DNA of 64,000 bases from Cobetia crustatorum (GCF_000591415.1 NZ_JEMF01000009.1:1-64000); one strand, 5' to 3'; shown: positions 28,986 to 38,286, counted from the stretch's first letter. Numbers and translations: made by a program. Notes: generated from the sequence alone by a model not told the origin.

Positions 28986-29339
28986 GTGCTAGGTGAAATC
29001 AAGACCTTCGATGATGATCGCCAGGAAGGCATTATCGTGGATGAGAAGGGCGCAGAGCATATCTTTGATCTGGTCGGCTGGCGCGGACGCGGCTTGCCTG
29101 GCAGTGGGCTGGCAGTCGATTTCGAAGTGCGTAATGGGCGTGCCGTACAAGTATTCAATGCACGAGTGAAGCAACAGAAGGCACGCAAGAAGATGCCTGC
29201 TGAACCGTCCTCCCTCTCGGATTCTCCTACGTCCTCTACTTCTCGTATTGGTTCGCCATGGTTGGCGAAAAGCCTGATCGCTCTGTTGCTGATAACACTG
29301 CTGGGGTTGTGGTTGTTGAGTAACGCCCCCACCCACTAG
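28986..29339 (+). CDS. Cold-shock-like OB-fold protein with C-terminal membrane anchor
   Basis: 117 aa. Residues 1-60 look like a CspA-type OB fold ('LGEIKTFDDDRQEGIIVDEKGAEHIFDL'), though the RNP1 aromatic set (K-G-F-G-F-I) is reduced to Q-E-G-I-I-V. A lysine-rich then Ser/Thr-rich linker leads to one hydrophobic span at the end ('SLIALLLITLLGLWLLS'). GTG 28986 is the likely start: AGGAG lies seven bases before it and the OB fold begins at once. The tail would put a nucleic-acid-binding-like domain on the cytoplasmic face of the membrane. DUF1294 proteins share the layout but have more spans. Function unknown. Confidence 0.7.
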   Translation: MLGEIKTFDDDRQEGIIVDEKGAEHIFDLVGWRGRGLPGSGLAVDFEVRNGRAVQVFNARVKQQKARKKMPAEPSSLSDSPTSSTSRIGSPWLAKSLIALLLITLLGLWLLSNAPTH

Positions 29340-29495
29340 GCTAGTCTTATCGGTAGCCTTTGAACGTATCGGTAGTGTCTGACGTCCTTGAGCATTCTTG
29401 GTGCCTAGATGGAATCCAAGTGGCATTTAAGGAATCAGGAGCTTGATGCTACCGATATCTCGGCTTGACCTGCATGCATGTCTCGGGAGTCCACT

Positions 29496-30953
29496 ATGGA
29501 ACATCTTAACGATACCAGTCTGTTTCGCCCCTTTGCCTATATTGACGGTGGCTGGGTAGCCGCTGATTCTGGCGAGCAGGTAGAGGTCAATAATCCCGCC
29601 ACTGGCGAGATCATTGGTCGTGTGCCGCGTTTGGGCTATGCCGAGACTGAGCGTGCCATCGAGGCTGCCCAGCGCTCCTTTTCTGATTGGAAAGATACGC
29701 CTGCCCTCGAGCGCGCTGACATCCTGATGAAGTGGTATGCGCTGATGCTTGAGCACAAGGATGATCTTGCGCGCATCATGACGCTGGAGCAGGGCAAGCC
29801 GCTGGCCGAAGCCGCTGGTGAGATTCAGTATGCTGCCAGCTTCTTGCGCTGGTTTGCCGAGGAAGGTCAGCGTATCTACGGTGATACTATTCCGGCCGCC
29901 AAGCGTGATCAGCGCATTATCGTACTCAAGCAGCCTGTTGGCGTCGTCGCTGCCATCACGCCATGGAATTTCCCGTGCTCGATGATCACTCGCAAGGCGG
30001 GTGCCGCACTGGCAGCGGGTTGCCCCATTGTCGTCAAGCCGGCCAGCCAGACCCCGTTCTCCGCACTGGCGCTGGCGGTATTGGCTGAGCGCGCTGGTGT
30101 GCCGCGCGGTGTGTTCAATGTCGTGCCGGGTTCGGCAAAAGACATTGCCGCTGCCATGACGGATTCCAGCATCGTGCGCAAGGTGACCTTCACCGGCTCC
30201 ACCGAAGTGGGTCGCGGCTTGATGGCCAATGCTTCCCAGCACATTCAGAAGATTTCGCTGGAACTGGGTGGCAATGCTCCCTTCCTGGTATTCGAGGACG
30301 CTGATCTCGATGCTGCAGTTGAAGGCGCGATGGCCGCCAAGTTCAGAAACGCCGGTCAGACTTGTGTGTGTACCAACCGTTTCCTCGTTCAGTCCAGCGT
30401 CGTGAATGCTTTCAGCGAGAAGCTGGCGGCCGCGATGAATGCTGAATTGACGATTGGTAACGGACTTGATGAAGGCGTCAAGGTCGGCCCGCTGATCGAC
30501 AATGATGCTGTCGAGAAGGTCACCGAGCACGTGCGTGATGCCCTTGATAAGGGCGCTGAGTTGCTGCTGGGTGGACACCCGCATCCGTTGGGGGGGAGCT
30601 ACTTCACGCCGACGCTGATCACTCAGGTGACGCCAGAGATGAAGGTCGCGCGTGAAGAGACCTTTGGTCCGCTGGCGGCCATTTTCCCCTTCGAAAGTGA
30701 GGAAGAGGCTATTGAGATGGCCAATGACACCGAGTTTGGCCTCGCCAGCTACTTCTACAGTAGTGATCTCAAGCGTGTGTGGCGTGTCTCGGAAGGTCTC
30801 GACTATGGCATGGTCGGTATCAATACCGGTCTTATCTCGAATGCTGCGGCACCCTTTGGTGGCACCAAGGCATCGGGGCTGGGTCGAGAGGGCTCCAAAT
30901 ACGGTCTCGAAGAGTATATGGAAACCAAGTATCTGTGCCTGTCTTTGACCTGA
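29496..30953 (+). CDS. gabD: Succinate-semialdehyde dehydrogenase GabD
   Basis: NAD(P)-dependent aldehyde dehydrogenase that converts succinate semialdehyde to succinate, the last step of GABA use. The 485-aa protein starts like E. coli GabD (L-N-D-x-x-L-F-R). Catalytic features are 'TPWNFPCSMITRKAGAALAAGCPIVVKPA', the general base in 'LELGGNAPF' and the nucleophile in 'RNAGQTCVCTNRF', plus 'EETFGPLAAIFPF' near the end. ATG 29496 has GGGAG six bases before it. No gabT lies in this window. A strong terminator follows. Confidence 0.9.
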   Translation: MEHLNDTSLFRPFAYIDGGWVAADSGEQVEVNNPATGEIIGRVPRLGYAETERAIEAAQRSFSDWKDTPALERADILMKWYALMLEHKDDLARIMTLEQGKPLAEAAGEIQYAASFLRWFAEEGQRIYGDTIPAAKRDQRIIVLKQPVGVVAAITPWNFPCSMITRKAGAALAAGCPIVVKPASQTPFSALALAVLAERAGVPRGVFNVVPGSAKDIAAAMTDSSIVRKVTFTGSTEVGRGLMANASQHIQKISLELGGNAPFLVFEDADLDAAVEGAMAAKFRNAGQTCVCTNRFLVQSSVVNAFSEKLAAAMNAELTIGNGLDEGVKVGPLIDNDAVEKVTEHVRDALDKGAELLLGGHPHPLGGSYFTPTLITQVTPEMKVAREETFGPLAAIFPFESEEEAIEMANDTEFGLASYFYSSDLKRVWRVSEGLDYGMVGINTGLISNAAAPFGGTKASGLGREGSKYGLEEYMETKYLCLSLT

Positions 30954-31023
30954 TGAATCTGGTCTGTATTTTGTGATCACTGCTGAATTGATGCATCACA
31001 TCAGTAAGGCAGAATCGCAAACG

Positions 31024-31057
31024 AAGCGCCCGCTCGAGGAGAATCGAGCGGGCGCTT
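31024..31057 (+). terminator. Terminator of gabD
   Basis: 14-bp perfect stem AAGCGCCCGCTCGA with its complement, loop GGAGAA, followed by TCACTTT, 70 bases past gabD. Confidence 0.85.
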
Positions 31058-31192
31058 TCACTTTAATGGGTTCTCGTTGCTTTAGAGGACTTGGCAATCA
31101 GTTGTGCTCTAACGCGTGGTATCCCTATGGCTGAGGCAAAAGCTCAGCACTTTTACTGGTCAGTGACGGTAATCTCTTGATGAGCTTGTCGG

Positions 31193-31231
31193 CATTCACT
31201 TACTTGTGAATGTTCTTAAGTAAACTACAGT
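31193..31231 (+). promoter_or_regulatory. Promoter with dyad over the -35 box
   Basis: -35 TTGTGA (31204-31209), 16-base spacer, -10 TACAGT (31226-31231). A 7-6-7 inverted repeat, CATTCAC/GTGAATG (31193-31212), covers the -35 box and could be an operator. It faces the candidate small RNA. Confidence 0.5.
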
Positions 31232-31237
31232 GAATAA

Positions 31238-31311
31238 GCGGGACCTGTGGTGATAGTCTTCACGGATTGAAGACAGGGCGAGTAGCGTGGCGGACGCGGC
31301 TCGCCCTTTTT
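31238..31311 (+). ncRNA. Candidate small RNA with GGA hairpin loops (Csr/Rsm decoy-like)
   Basis: About 74 bases from a promoter-predicted start to a Rho-independent terminator (AGGGCGAG/CTCGCCCT, then T5) that no protein gene explains, since gabD already ends at its own terminator and glsA runs the other way. A perfect 7-bp hairpin GTCTTCA-CGGAT-TGAAGAC (31256-31274) shows GGA in its loop. A second GGA lies in the inner loop of the terminator hairpin (31292-31294), and a third near the 5' end in GCGGGACC. GGA in hairpin loops is the CsrA/RsmA recognition pattern. It is shorter than known RsmX/Y/Z. Function is inference. Confidence 0.45.
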
Positions 31312-31349
31312 GTTGGCTGTCTTTTGTGCCCTGTCGCCTGTCGCCGTGC

Positions 31350-32291
31350 TCAGCCAAGAGGAGAGAGCCCCATCCCTGCCACCAGTCCTTCCAGTGCATG
31401 ACGACCGGCAATCGAGTTGCCATAGCCGTCCAGGCGCGGCGACCACACGCAGATGCTCATCTGCCCCGGTAGAATCGCGATGATCCCGCCGCCGACGCCG
31501 CTCTTGCCCGGCAGGCCCACCCGCCAGGCGAAGTCGCCCGCTGCGTCATATAGCCCGCAGGTCAGCAGCAGTGCGTTGATCTGACGTGTCTCCAGCGTCG
31601 TGACCACTTGCTTGCCATCCAGTGGATTGACGCCACGGTTGGCGAGGAAGGCGAAGCTACGTGCCAACTCCACACAGTCCATCTCCACCGAGCAACTGTG
31701 AAAATAAGTATCCAGCACATCATCCACATCAGCATGGACATTGCCGTAGGCCTGCATCAGATAGGCCAGTGAGGCATTGCGTGCCTTGTGGTCCATCTCC
31801 GAGCGAGCGACCTTCTCGTCAAAGCCGATGTCATCACTGCCGGAAAGCCGTCTGAGCTGCTCACGCAGAGTGTTCTGGATCGAGACGATGCGTGACACCA
31901 GCAGGTCGGTGATCACCAGCGCACCTGCATTGATGAAGGGATTGCGCGGTATACCGTTCTCCACCTCCAGCTGCATGATCGAATTGAAGGCCTGACCGGA
32001 AGGCTCACGGCCCACGCGTGTCCAGATTTCATCGGATTCAAGGCGCTGCATCGCCAGTACCAGCGCATGCACCTTGGAGATGGACTGTATCGAGAAGCGT
32101 GTCCGAGCGTTACCTGCGTACTGGACGCTACCGTCTACATGGCACACAGCGATACCAAATTGATCCGGATCTACCTTTGCCAGCGCCGGAATGTAGTCGG
32201 CCACCTTGCCTTCATTGAAACAGCGAGCGGCATCTTCGGTCAGGCGTTCAAGCAGTGTCTGGAGGGTAGCGGAGTCAATATGCGGCGTCAT
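31350..32291 (-). CDS. glsA: Glutaminase GlsA (serine-dependent beta-lactamase-like)
   Basis: Hydrolyses glutamine to glutamate and ammonia in the cytoplasm. The catalytic S-x-x-K is S70-I-S-K73 in 'FSIQSISKV'; other family parts are 'REPSGQAFNSIMQLE', 'PRNPFINAGALV', 'MDCVELARSFAFLANRG' and the late 'LPGKSGVGGGIIAILPG'. At 313 aa it matches bacterial glutaminase A. AAGG lies before ATG 32291. It converges on the candidate small RNA and gabD region, and stands alone. Confidence 0.93.
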   Translation of the reverse strand: MTPHIDSATLQTLLERLTEDAARCFNEGKVADYIPALAKVDPDQFGIAVCHVDGSVQYAGNARTRFSIQSISKVHALVLAMQRLESDEIWTRVGREPSGQAFNSIMQLEVENGIPRNPFINAGALVITDLLVSRIVSIQNTLREQLRRLSGSDDIGFDEKVARSEMDHKARNASLAYLMQAYGNVHADVDDVLDTYFHSCSVEMDCVELARSFAFLANRGVNPLDGKQVVTTLETRQINALLLTCGLYDAAGDFAWRVGLPGKSGVGGGIIAILPGQMSICVWSPRLDGYGNSIAGRHALEGLVAGMGLSPLG

Positions 32292-32597
32292 GGCGACCTT
32301 GCAGGAACAAAAGGAGAAAAGAAGAAAAAAAGTTAAAGCTGCTAGTCAGCACCGATTAACCGACTGGCAGTGCATTCTAGCGGATCTGTGCTCGACTGGC
32401 GCGCGTGGATCAGAGCAGGCGTCGGGAAGGGCGATAGCCAAGGCTTATCGATAACGTAGGGTAAAGTGATTTCATAATGCAGATGAGACTCACTATCATT
32501 AATTTCATCGAAGCAGCACCACTCAGTACCACGCTGCTTCCCACGTATTCATTTTGTATTTCCTTGCAGAATATTGATGGCCCGGAGGGCTGCCGAC
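32292..32597. other. Divergent intergenic region, no gene seen
   Basis: 306 bases between glsA and the DUF2061 gene. It contains an A-rich patch just upstream of glsA (about 32307-32337) and nothing I can name; promoters for both genes should lie here. Confidence 0.5.
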
Positions 32598-32807
32598 ATG
32601 ACCAAGACACTGACCTTTGCCAGCATGCACTTCACCATCGCTTTCGGCGTGACCTACCTGCTGACTGGCGATATCGTGGTCGGAGGACTGGTCGCTATCG
32701 TCGAACCGGCCGTCAATACCGTGGCCTTCTTCTTCCACGAAAAGGTCTGGAATCGTGTCGCCGCACGTCGCGAGCAGCTCGGCAGTGAAGGCGTAATGGC
32801 AGGCTAA
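32598..32807 (+). CDS. DUF2061 small membrane protein
   Basis: 69 aa with two hydrophobic stretches. 'MTKTLTFASMHFTIAFGVTYLLTGD', 'GGLVAIVEPAVNTVAFFFHEKVW' follows the DUF2061 pattern (H-F-x-x-A-F, L-T-G-D, E-P-x-x-N-T-x-x-Y/F-x-x-H-E-K-x-W) throughout. Start ATG 32598 has GGAGG nine bases before it. The role of the family is unknown. Confidence 0.85.
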   Translation: MTKTLTFASMHFTIAFGVTYLLTGDIVVGGLVAIVEPAVNTVAFFFHEKVWNRVAARREQLGSEGVMAG

Positions 32808-32870
32808 GTGCGCTTGCGCAATAGCCGGTAGGCACCGCAGAATCATGGGTCCTGTCTGCCGGAGTTCTTC

Positions 32871-33962
32871 ATGTCACTGTTTATTGCTTCACCTGCGCGT
32901 TTGATGCTCGCCTACCGCCTGCCACGATCGTTATTGATCGGTGGCCTGGCGTTGGCTACCAGCCTTGTAGTCGGCGTGGCGCAAGGTGCGGATGGAAATC
33001 CCGAAGCGACGACGCGAGATTATCATTACAGCGATGCTCACCTACATTTCGTCGATTTCTTCCAGCATGGCGATGGTCTGGGGGATTTATTGGATGCAAT
33101 GGACACGGCACACGTCGATCATGCACTGATCACCGGGATTGGCGTCGCCAAGAAGTGGCAGCAAGATGCCCCCAAGAAGCCGCGCTACTACATGGGCGAT
33201 GATGCGCCGGTGTACTGGTATTCTGGCACTGATTACATCCTTGCCGAAGCGCTGACCCGTGCGCCCAAACCGGTGCAGGCACGCTTCTCGCCCTTCATCA
33301 CTGGCTTCAATCCCACTGACCTGAACGCGGCTGACGAAATTCGTCAGTTGATGGCGATCTATCCCGGTTTCTGGAAGGGCATTGGTGAAGTCTTCACGCG
33401 TCATGATGATCTGACGCGCTTGACCGATGGCGAGACGCCGCGCGCCAATCATCCAGCCTTGATGAAGGTCTACGCATTGGCAGCCGAAAAAGGCCTGCCG
33501 GTATTGGTGCATTCCAATATCACCAGTAAGCGCGAAGGGCATGAGCCGCTATACCTCAATGAATTCGAGAGCGCGGTGCGTGATAACCCCAAAACCACCT
33601 TTATCTGGGCGCACGCCGGCACCAGTGCCGAGTTGACGCGACGGCTGGGGCGTATCGAATGGCTGTACGACGAAGTGGAACGCATGCTGGAGACGTACCC
33701 GAATCTGAACATCGATCTATCGTGGTCAGTGCTAGAGCCTTACCTGCTGGATGATAATGGCCAGCCGCGTTCGCGCTGGGTGAAGCTGGTTGAACGCTTC
33801 CCCGAGCGTTTCGTGCTGGGCAGTGATGTGGTGGGGCGCTTCGGCTCAGTGGGCGATATCCTGTCAAGCTATACGCCATTCCTCGATGCACTGTCACCGG
33901 CTACGGCACGCAATGTGGCGCGTGACAACTTCCTGCGCTGGGTCAACGTCCCGCTCGATTGA
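32871..33962 (+). CDS. Exported amidohydrolase-family (TIM-barrel) protein
   Basis: 363 aa. The N-terminus has a positively charged leader and a hydrophobic run ending 'GVAQGADG', a likely Sec signal peptide, so the mature protein should be periplasmic. The barrel starts with the metal motif D-A-H-L-H-F and continues with 'GIGEVF', 'KGLPVLVHSNI' and 'FIWAHAGTS', each placing a metal or catalytic residue as in amidohydrolase-2 (PF04909) proteins, and ends with 'RFVLGSDVVGRFG'. GGAG lies six bases before ATG 32871. Its substrate is unknown. It is a single gene with a strong terminator. Confidence 0.8.
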   Translation: MSLFIASPARLMLAYRLPRSLLIGGLALATSLVVGVAQGADGNPEATTRDYHYSDAHLHFVDFFQHGDGLGDLLDAMDTAHVDHALITGIGVAKKWQQDAPKKPRYYMGDDAPVYWYSGTDYILAEALTRAPKPVQARFSPFITGFNPTDLNAADEIRQLMAIYPGFWKGIGEVFTRHDDLTRLTDGETPRANHPALMKVYALAAEKGLPVLVHSNITSKREGHEPLYLNEFESAVRDNPKTTFIWAHAGTSAELTRRLGRIEWLYDEVERMLETYPNLNIDLSWSVLEPYLLDDNGQPRSRWVKLVERFPERFVLGSDVVGRFGSVGDILSSYTPFLDALSPATARNVARDNFLRWVNVPLD

Positions 33963-33988
33963 GCAGTAGTGCCTTCATGAGTAAGAAA

Positions 33989-34021
33989 AAGCCCCCGTCA
34001 GCGAGTCGCTGACGGGGGCTT
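33989..34021 (+). terminator. Terminator of the amidohydrolase gene
   Basis: 16-bp perfect stem AAGCCCCCGTCAGCGA with its complement and T4; bidirectional in form (A5 before, T4 after). Confidence 0.9.
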
Positions 34022-34097
34022 TTGATTGAGCGCGGGATGCCATGTGCTAGACACTGCGTTCAGTCATGTCACTACTGTCCATCAATGATGCGTGTTC

Positions 34098-34161
34098 AAT
34101 GACGCGTCCTTAATGACGCGTCCTTAATGACGCGCCCTTAATGACGCGCCCTTAATGACGG
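34098..34161. repeat. 14-bp tandem repeats at the end of purH
   Basis: Four units of AATGACGCG(T/C)CCTT at 34098, 34112, 34126 and 34140, then a part unit AATGACGG. The first two units carry T and the last two C at one place. The array runs into the purH stop codon, so each unit repeats the C-G-T-C-A-T-T-A-A end of purH on the minus strand. Confidence 0.95.
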
Positions 34162-35729
34162 AAGTGACGCATGCCGGTGAAGACCATGGCGATGCCGGCT
34201 TCGTTGGCCGCGTCGATGACTTCCTGGTCACGCATGGACCCACCCGGCTGGATGACGGCTGTGATGCCTGCTGCTGCAGCGGCATCGATACCATCGCGGA
34301 ACGGGAAGAACGCATCGGACGCCATCACTGAACCCGGCACGACAAGTCCTTCATCAGCGGCCTTGATGCCGGCGATCTTGGCGGAATAGACACGGCTCAT
34401 CTGGCCCGCGCCCACGCCAATGGTCTGGCCATCCTTGATGTAGACGATGGCATTGGACTTGACGAACTTGGCGACTTTCCAAGCGAAGGTCAGGTCGTTG
34501 AGTTCCTGCTCGCTCGGGGCGCGCTCGGTGACGACCTTGAGTTCATCACGGCCGACCATGCCATGATCGCGGTCCTGCACCAGCAGGCCGCCCGTCACAC
34601 GCTTGAAGTCATGGCCGCCGGCACGTTCGATTTCCCACGCATCAGCGACGTTCAGCAGGCGCACATTGGCCTTGGTCGCGACGATGGCAGCCGCTTCTTC
34701 GCTGATGCCCGGCGCGATGATCACCTCGACGAACTGACGCGAGACAATGGCCTGTGCAGTTTCGGCATCCAACGGTACGTTGAAGGCGATGATGCCACCG
34801 AAGGCGCTGGTCGGGTCGGTCTGGAAGGCGCGCTCGTAAGCGGCCAGTGCCGACTCGCCGATGGCGACGCCACACGGGTTGGCGTGCTTGACGATGACAC
34901 AGGCCGTCTCATCAAATGCCTTGACGCATTCGAAGGCGGCATCGGTGTCAGCGACGTTGTTGTAGGACAGTGCCTTGCCCTGTACCTGCACGGCAGTCGC
35001 GACGCTGGCTTCACGCGCATCATCCTCGACGTAGAAAGCCGCCTGCTGATGCGGGTTCTCGCCGTAACGCATGTCCTGCTTCTTGGTCAGGCTGACGTTG
35101 TATTGACGCGGCAGCCCTTCGCTGCCCCCTTCGACACGCTGGCCCAGCCAGTTGGCGATGGCACCATCGTAGGCAGCGGTATGCTCGAAGGCGGCCACGG
35201 CCAGATCAAAGCGCGCGGCGTCGCTGACGGCGTTGTCGTTGGCATCCATCTCGGCGATTACGCGGTCATAATCGGCTGCGTTGACCACGATGGTGGTATG
35301 CGCGTGGTTCTTGGCGCAGGAACGCACCATGGTCGGACCGCCGATATCGATATTCTCGATGGCATCTTCAAGCGAACAGTCCGGATTGGCCACGGTGGCG
35401 GCGAACGGGTACAGATTGACGATGACCATATCGATGGGATCGATGCCATGCTCGGCCATCACTGCATCGTCCTGACCGCGTCGGCCAAGAATGCCACCGT
35501 GAATCTTCGGATGCAGCGTCTTGACCCGGCCATCCATCATTTCCGGGAAGCCGGTATGCTCGGACACTTCGGTGACATTGAGACCGTTGTCCTTGAGCAG
35601 GCGGAAAGTACCGCCGGTGGACAGAAGGGCGACACCGCGGGCATCGAGGGCACGGGCGAATTCGACAATGCCTGTCTTGTCGGAAACACTCAGGAGGGCG
35701 CGACGGATGGCTTGGGGCTTGGCTTGCAT
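34152..35729 (-). CDS. purH: Bifunctional AICAR transformylase/IMP cyclohydrolase PurH
   Basis: Last two steps of IMP synthesis. Residues 1-200 form the MGS-like cyclohydrolase domain ('[18 protein letters not shown]', '[13 protein letters not shown]', '[29 protein letters not shown]'); the rest is the transformylase with '[13 protein letters not shown]', '[12 protein letters not shown]' (active-site K-H) and '[16 protein letters not shown]'. The product is 525 aa. ATG 35729 matches the family start and follows TGGAG; a TTG eight codons earlier is unlikely. It lies 61 bases after fis, as in pseudomonads, but purD does not follow here. Confidence 0.96.
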   Translation of the reverse strand: MQAKPQAIRRALLSVSDKTGIVEFARALDARGVALLSTGGTFRLLKDNGLNVTEVSEHTGFPEMMDGRVKTLHPKIHGGILGRRGQDDAVMAEHGIDPIDMVIVNLYPFAATVANPDCSLEDAIENIDIGGPTMVRSCAKNHAHTTIVVNAADYDRVIAEMDANDNAVSDAARFDLAVAAFEHTAAYDGAIANWLGQRVEGGSEGLPRQYNVSLTKKQDMRYGENPHQQAAFYVEDDAREASVATAVQVQGKALSYNNVADTDAAFECVKAFDETACVIVKHANPCGVAIGESALAAYERAFQTDPTSAFGGIIAFNVPLDAETAQAIVSRQFVEVIIAPGISEEAAAIVATKANVRLLNVADAWEIERAGGHDFKRVTGGLLVQDRDHGMVGRDELKVVTERAPSEQELNDLTFAWKVAKFVKSNAIVYIKDGQTIGVGAGQMSRVYSAKIAGIKAADEGLVVPGSVMASDAFFPFRDGIDAAAAAGITAVIQPGGSMRDQEVIDAANEAGIAMVFTGMRHFRH

Positions 35730-35790
35730 GATGCTCCACTCGTGGATCAACAAAAAGACGCCGGGGCACCTGTGAAGGTGCCCGGCGGGA

Positions 35791-36087
35791 TTAGATCAGA
35801 TCAAACTGCTTGAGCTTCTTGCGCAGTGTGCCTCGATTGAGGCCCAGCATGTCGGCGGCGCGGGTCTGGTTGCCCTGAGCGTGGGCCATCACCGCTTCCA
35901 GTAGTGGCGCCTCGACCTCGGCCATCACCATGGCATGCAGGTCGGTAACCTGTTCGCCATCCAGGTGGGCAAAGTAGCGCGCCATGGAATGCTCGACGGC
36001 CTCGCGCAGGGTCTGATGGTGCCGTACAGGCGTCATCAGGGTGGCCTGGCTTTCGTCGTCCGGTGAGAGGGGGTGCCTGCTGGTCAT
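35791..36087 (-). CDS. fis: DNA-binding protein Fis
   Basis: Nucleoid protein and activator of rRNA and other strong promoters. 98 aa; the C-terminal helix-turn-helix '[25 protein letters not shown]' is almost identical across gammaproteobacteria, and the preceding helix 'LLEAVMAHA' fits. The ATG overlaps the dusB stop (ATGA), the classical dusB-fis arrangement, so Fis is made by coupled translation. Confidence 0.96.
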   Translation of the reverse strand: MTSRHPLSPDDESQATLMTPVRHHQTLREAVEHSMARYFAHLDGEQVTDLHAMVMAEVEAPLLEAVMAHAQGNQTRAADMLGLNRGTLRKKLKQFDLI

Positions 36088-37117
36088 GCTGCGTGACTTC
36101 CTTGCGTCTCGGTGCGGGCGATGCCTTCCGGCTCGCCGAACAGGCGGGTCAGGAACTGGCGCTGATCATCTGGCTCCTCGAGAGGGTTGAAGTGGCGTTT
36201 GAGCTCACTGCCATCCTCGCGTGTCGCCAGATACCAGCCCACATGTTTGCGCGCGATGCGCACGCCCATGTAGTCACCGTAGAATTCGTACAGAGCCTCG
36301 AGGTGGGTGCGCATCACGTGAGCACGCTCCGCATCACTCGGGCCACAGGCTACCTGGCCAGTGGCCAGATAGTGATTGATCTCGCGGAAAATCCAGGGAT
36401 TTCCTTGTGCGGCGCGACCGATCATCACGCGTCCGCCCCCGTATAGTCAAGCACATGACGGGCTTTCTCGCCGCTGTCGATATCGCCATTGGCGAAGATG
36501 GGAATCGATACCGCGGCCTTTACAGCAGCAATGGTGTCGTATTCGGCTTCGCCGGTATATTTCTGCTGACGAGTACGACCGTGGATGGAAAGCGCCTGAA
36601 TGCCGGCGCTTTCGGCCATGCGCGCGATGATCAGCGCGTTGCGTGTGTCGTCACACCAGCCGGTGCGCATCTTCAGCGTCACGGGGATGTCGACGGCACG
36701 AACTACCGCGTCGAGAATTTCACCGACCAGCCGCTCATCACGCATCAACGCGGAACCGGCGGCCTTGTTGCAGACCTTCTTGGCCGGACACCCCATGTTG
36801 ATATCGATGATCTCAGCGCCCATTTCGGCGTTGAGAGCGGCCGCCTCGGCCAGCATCTCGGCATCGCCTCCGGCGATTTGTACCGCGCGCGGACCGGGCT
36901 CACCGGCATGGTTCATGCGCGTACGTGACTTGACCGTATTCCACAGGCGCTTGTCGCTCGTGACCATCTCGGACACCACCAACCCAGCGCCCAGTTCACG
37001 GCAGCGCTGCCGGAATGGACGATCGGTGACACCCGCCATCGGGGCAAGAATCACGCGATTGGGAAGCTGATGCATACCGATGCAGGGCAGGTCGGTATGA
37101 AGAGAAGTCTCTGTCAT
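36084..37117 (-). CDS. dusB: tRNA-dihydrouridine synthase DusB, frame broken by a 1-nt loss
   Basis: FMN enzyme reducing uridine to dihydrouridine in tRNA. The first frame has '[17 protein letters not shown]', '[24 protein letters not shown]' (catalytic cysteine in the G-C-P part and K-x-x-x-x-x-x-G-S), '[10 protein letters not shown]' and '[18 protein letters not shown]'. At about 36429-36431 'YTGAD' should go on to [13 protein letters not shown]; one G is missing, which makes an early stop. The second frame supplies the rest, ending at 36084, giving about 344 residues. It is first gene of dusB-fis-purH. An intact frame is needed to express fis well, so a read error is likely. Confidence 0.92.
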
Positions 37118-37238
37118 GGTGCTCGTGTCTGATGGGCATGAGGGCTAGCGCGGGGGCGTCATGATACCTAGAGCGCCGCGGGGTTTGAAGGCCTATTTCA
37201 TCCTGATGCATTCCCCGCAGCGATTGAGGGCTGGCTAA

Positions 37239-38153
37239 TCAGGTCATTTGCGGGCGCTGACCGTTGAGGCGCACCCAGCCGTCACGTTCTACCGGCTCAT
37301 CCATGATCAGGCCTGCCTCGCGGTAGGCTTCCAGCACGCCGGCCGCTTGCGGTGCCAGAATGCCGGACAGTGCCAGCAGGCCACCCGGTGCGATGTTGGC
37401 CACGATCTGTGGAGCCAGTTCGACCAGCGGGCCGGCCAGAATGTTGGCGACCACGATCTGGTAGTCAGTGTCTGGCAGGCGGTCCGGGTAGCAGAGCGTC
37501 AACTGATCACTGACAGCATTGCGCAAGGCATTGTCACGTGAGGCCTGCAGTGCCTGAGGGTCAATATCAGTACCAAGTGCCTGTACCGCACCGAGTTTGA
37601 GTGCTGCGATGGCCAGAATGCCGGAGCCGCAGCCGAAATCGAGCACGCTGTGTCGGGCGAGCTTACCGTCAACGGCCAGGCCGTCGAGCCATTCCAGGCA
37701 CAATGCCGTGGTCGGATGAGTACCGGTGCCAAAGGCAAGGCCCGGATCCAGCATCAGATTGACGGCGTCCTGCTCGGGCGCCTCGTGCCAGCTGGGCACG
37801 ATCCACAGTCGCTGGCCCATGCGCAGTGGCTCGAAGCCGTCCATCCACTCGCGCGTCCAGTCACGGTCTTCAAGGATTTCGACCTCTATTTCGGGGCAGG
37901 GCTCGCCGGGGATCAATGCCGCCCAGCCAGCGCGTACTCGTTCACGCATGGCTTCGATGCCTTCAGTACCGTCCCATAAGCCAGTAAGGACGGTTTCACT
38001 CCACAGTGGCGTACTGCCGAGGTCAGGCTCGAACAACGGCTGGTCTTCGGCGTCCTGCAGGGTGATGGCGCAAGCGCCTTCCTCAAGCAGCAGATGCTCG
38101 AGAATTTCAGCATGATCCGGAACGATACGGGACTTGAGTTGCAGCCAGGACAT
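37239..38153 (-). CDS. prmA: Ribosomal protein L11 methyltransferase PrmA
   Basis: SAM-dependent trimethylation of L11. Starts '[31 protein letters not shown]', as in PrmA; SAM motif '[22 protein letters not shown]', acidic '[16 protein letters not shown]' and the post motif '[15 protein letters not shown]' (N-I-L-A) are all present. The product is 304 aa. ATG 38153 follows AGGAG by five bases; the longer open frame upstream is not coding. It sits downstream of accC on the same strand, a common order. Confidence 0.95.
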   Translation of the reverse strand: MSWLQLKSRIVPDHAEILEHLLLEEGACAITLQDAEDQPLFEPDLGSTPLWSETVLTGLWDGTEGIEAMRERVRAGWAALIPGEPCPEIEVEILEDRDWTREWMDGFEPLRMGQRLWIVPSWHEAPEQDAVNLMLDPGLAFGTGTHPTTALCLEWLDGLAVDGKLARHSVLDFGCGSGILAIAALKLGAVQALGTDIDPQALQASRDNALRNAVSDQLTLCYPDRLPDTDYQIVVANILAGPLVELAPQIVANIAPGGLLALSGILAPQAAGVLEAYREAGLIMDEPVERDGWVRLNGQRPQMT

Positions 38154-38286
38154 GGTGACTCCTGTAGAAAACGGTATGAGAAGAGGGGGATAGAGACGAC
38201 AGAAGGGCGGCCGAGGCCACCCTTCTGTTACGTCTGCCTGCAGATGCGTATCCACTACGCACCTGCAGGCATTAGCCAGGCATGGA

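Noticed and set aside
29427-30980. 517-codon open frame on the minus strand opposite gabD
   Set aside because: It mirrors gabD exactly, has no ribosome site and no recognisable domain. Long antisense frames are common against G+C-rich genes with strong codon bias.
31130-31156. Second small RNA ending at the GCTGAG/CTCAGC hairpin plus T4
   Set aside because: The hairpin is weak (6 bp) and no promoter was seen close upstream, so I do not list it as a gene.
34563-35813. 416-codon open frame on the plus strand opposite purH
   Set aside because: Antisense shadow of purH without start signals or a family match.
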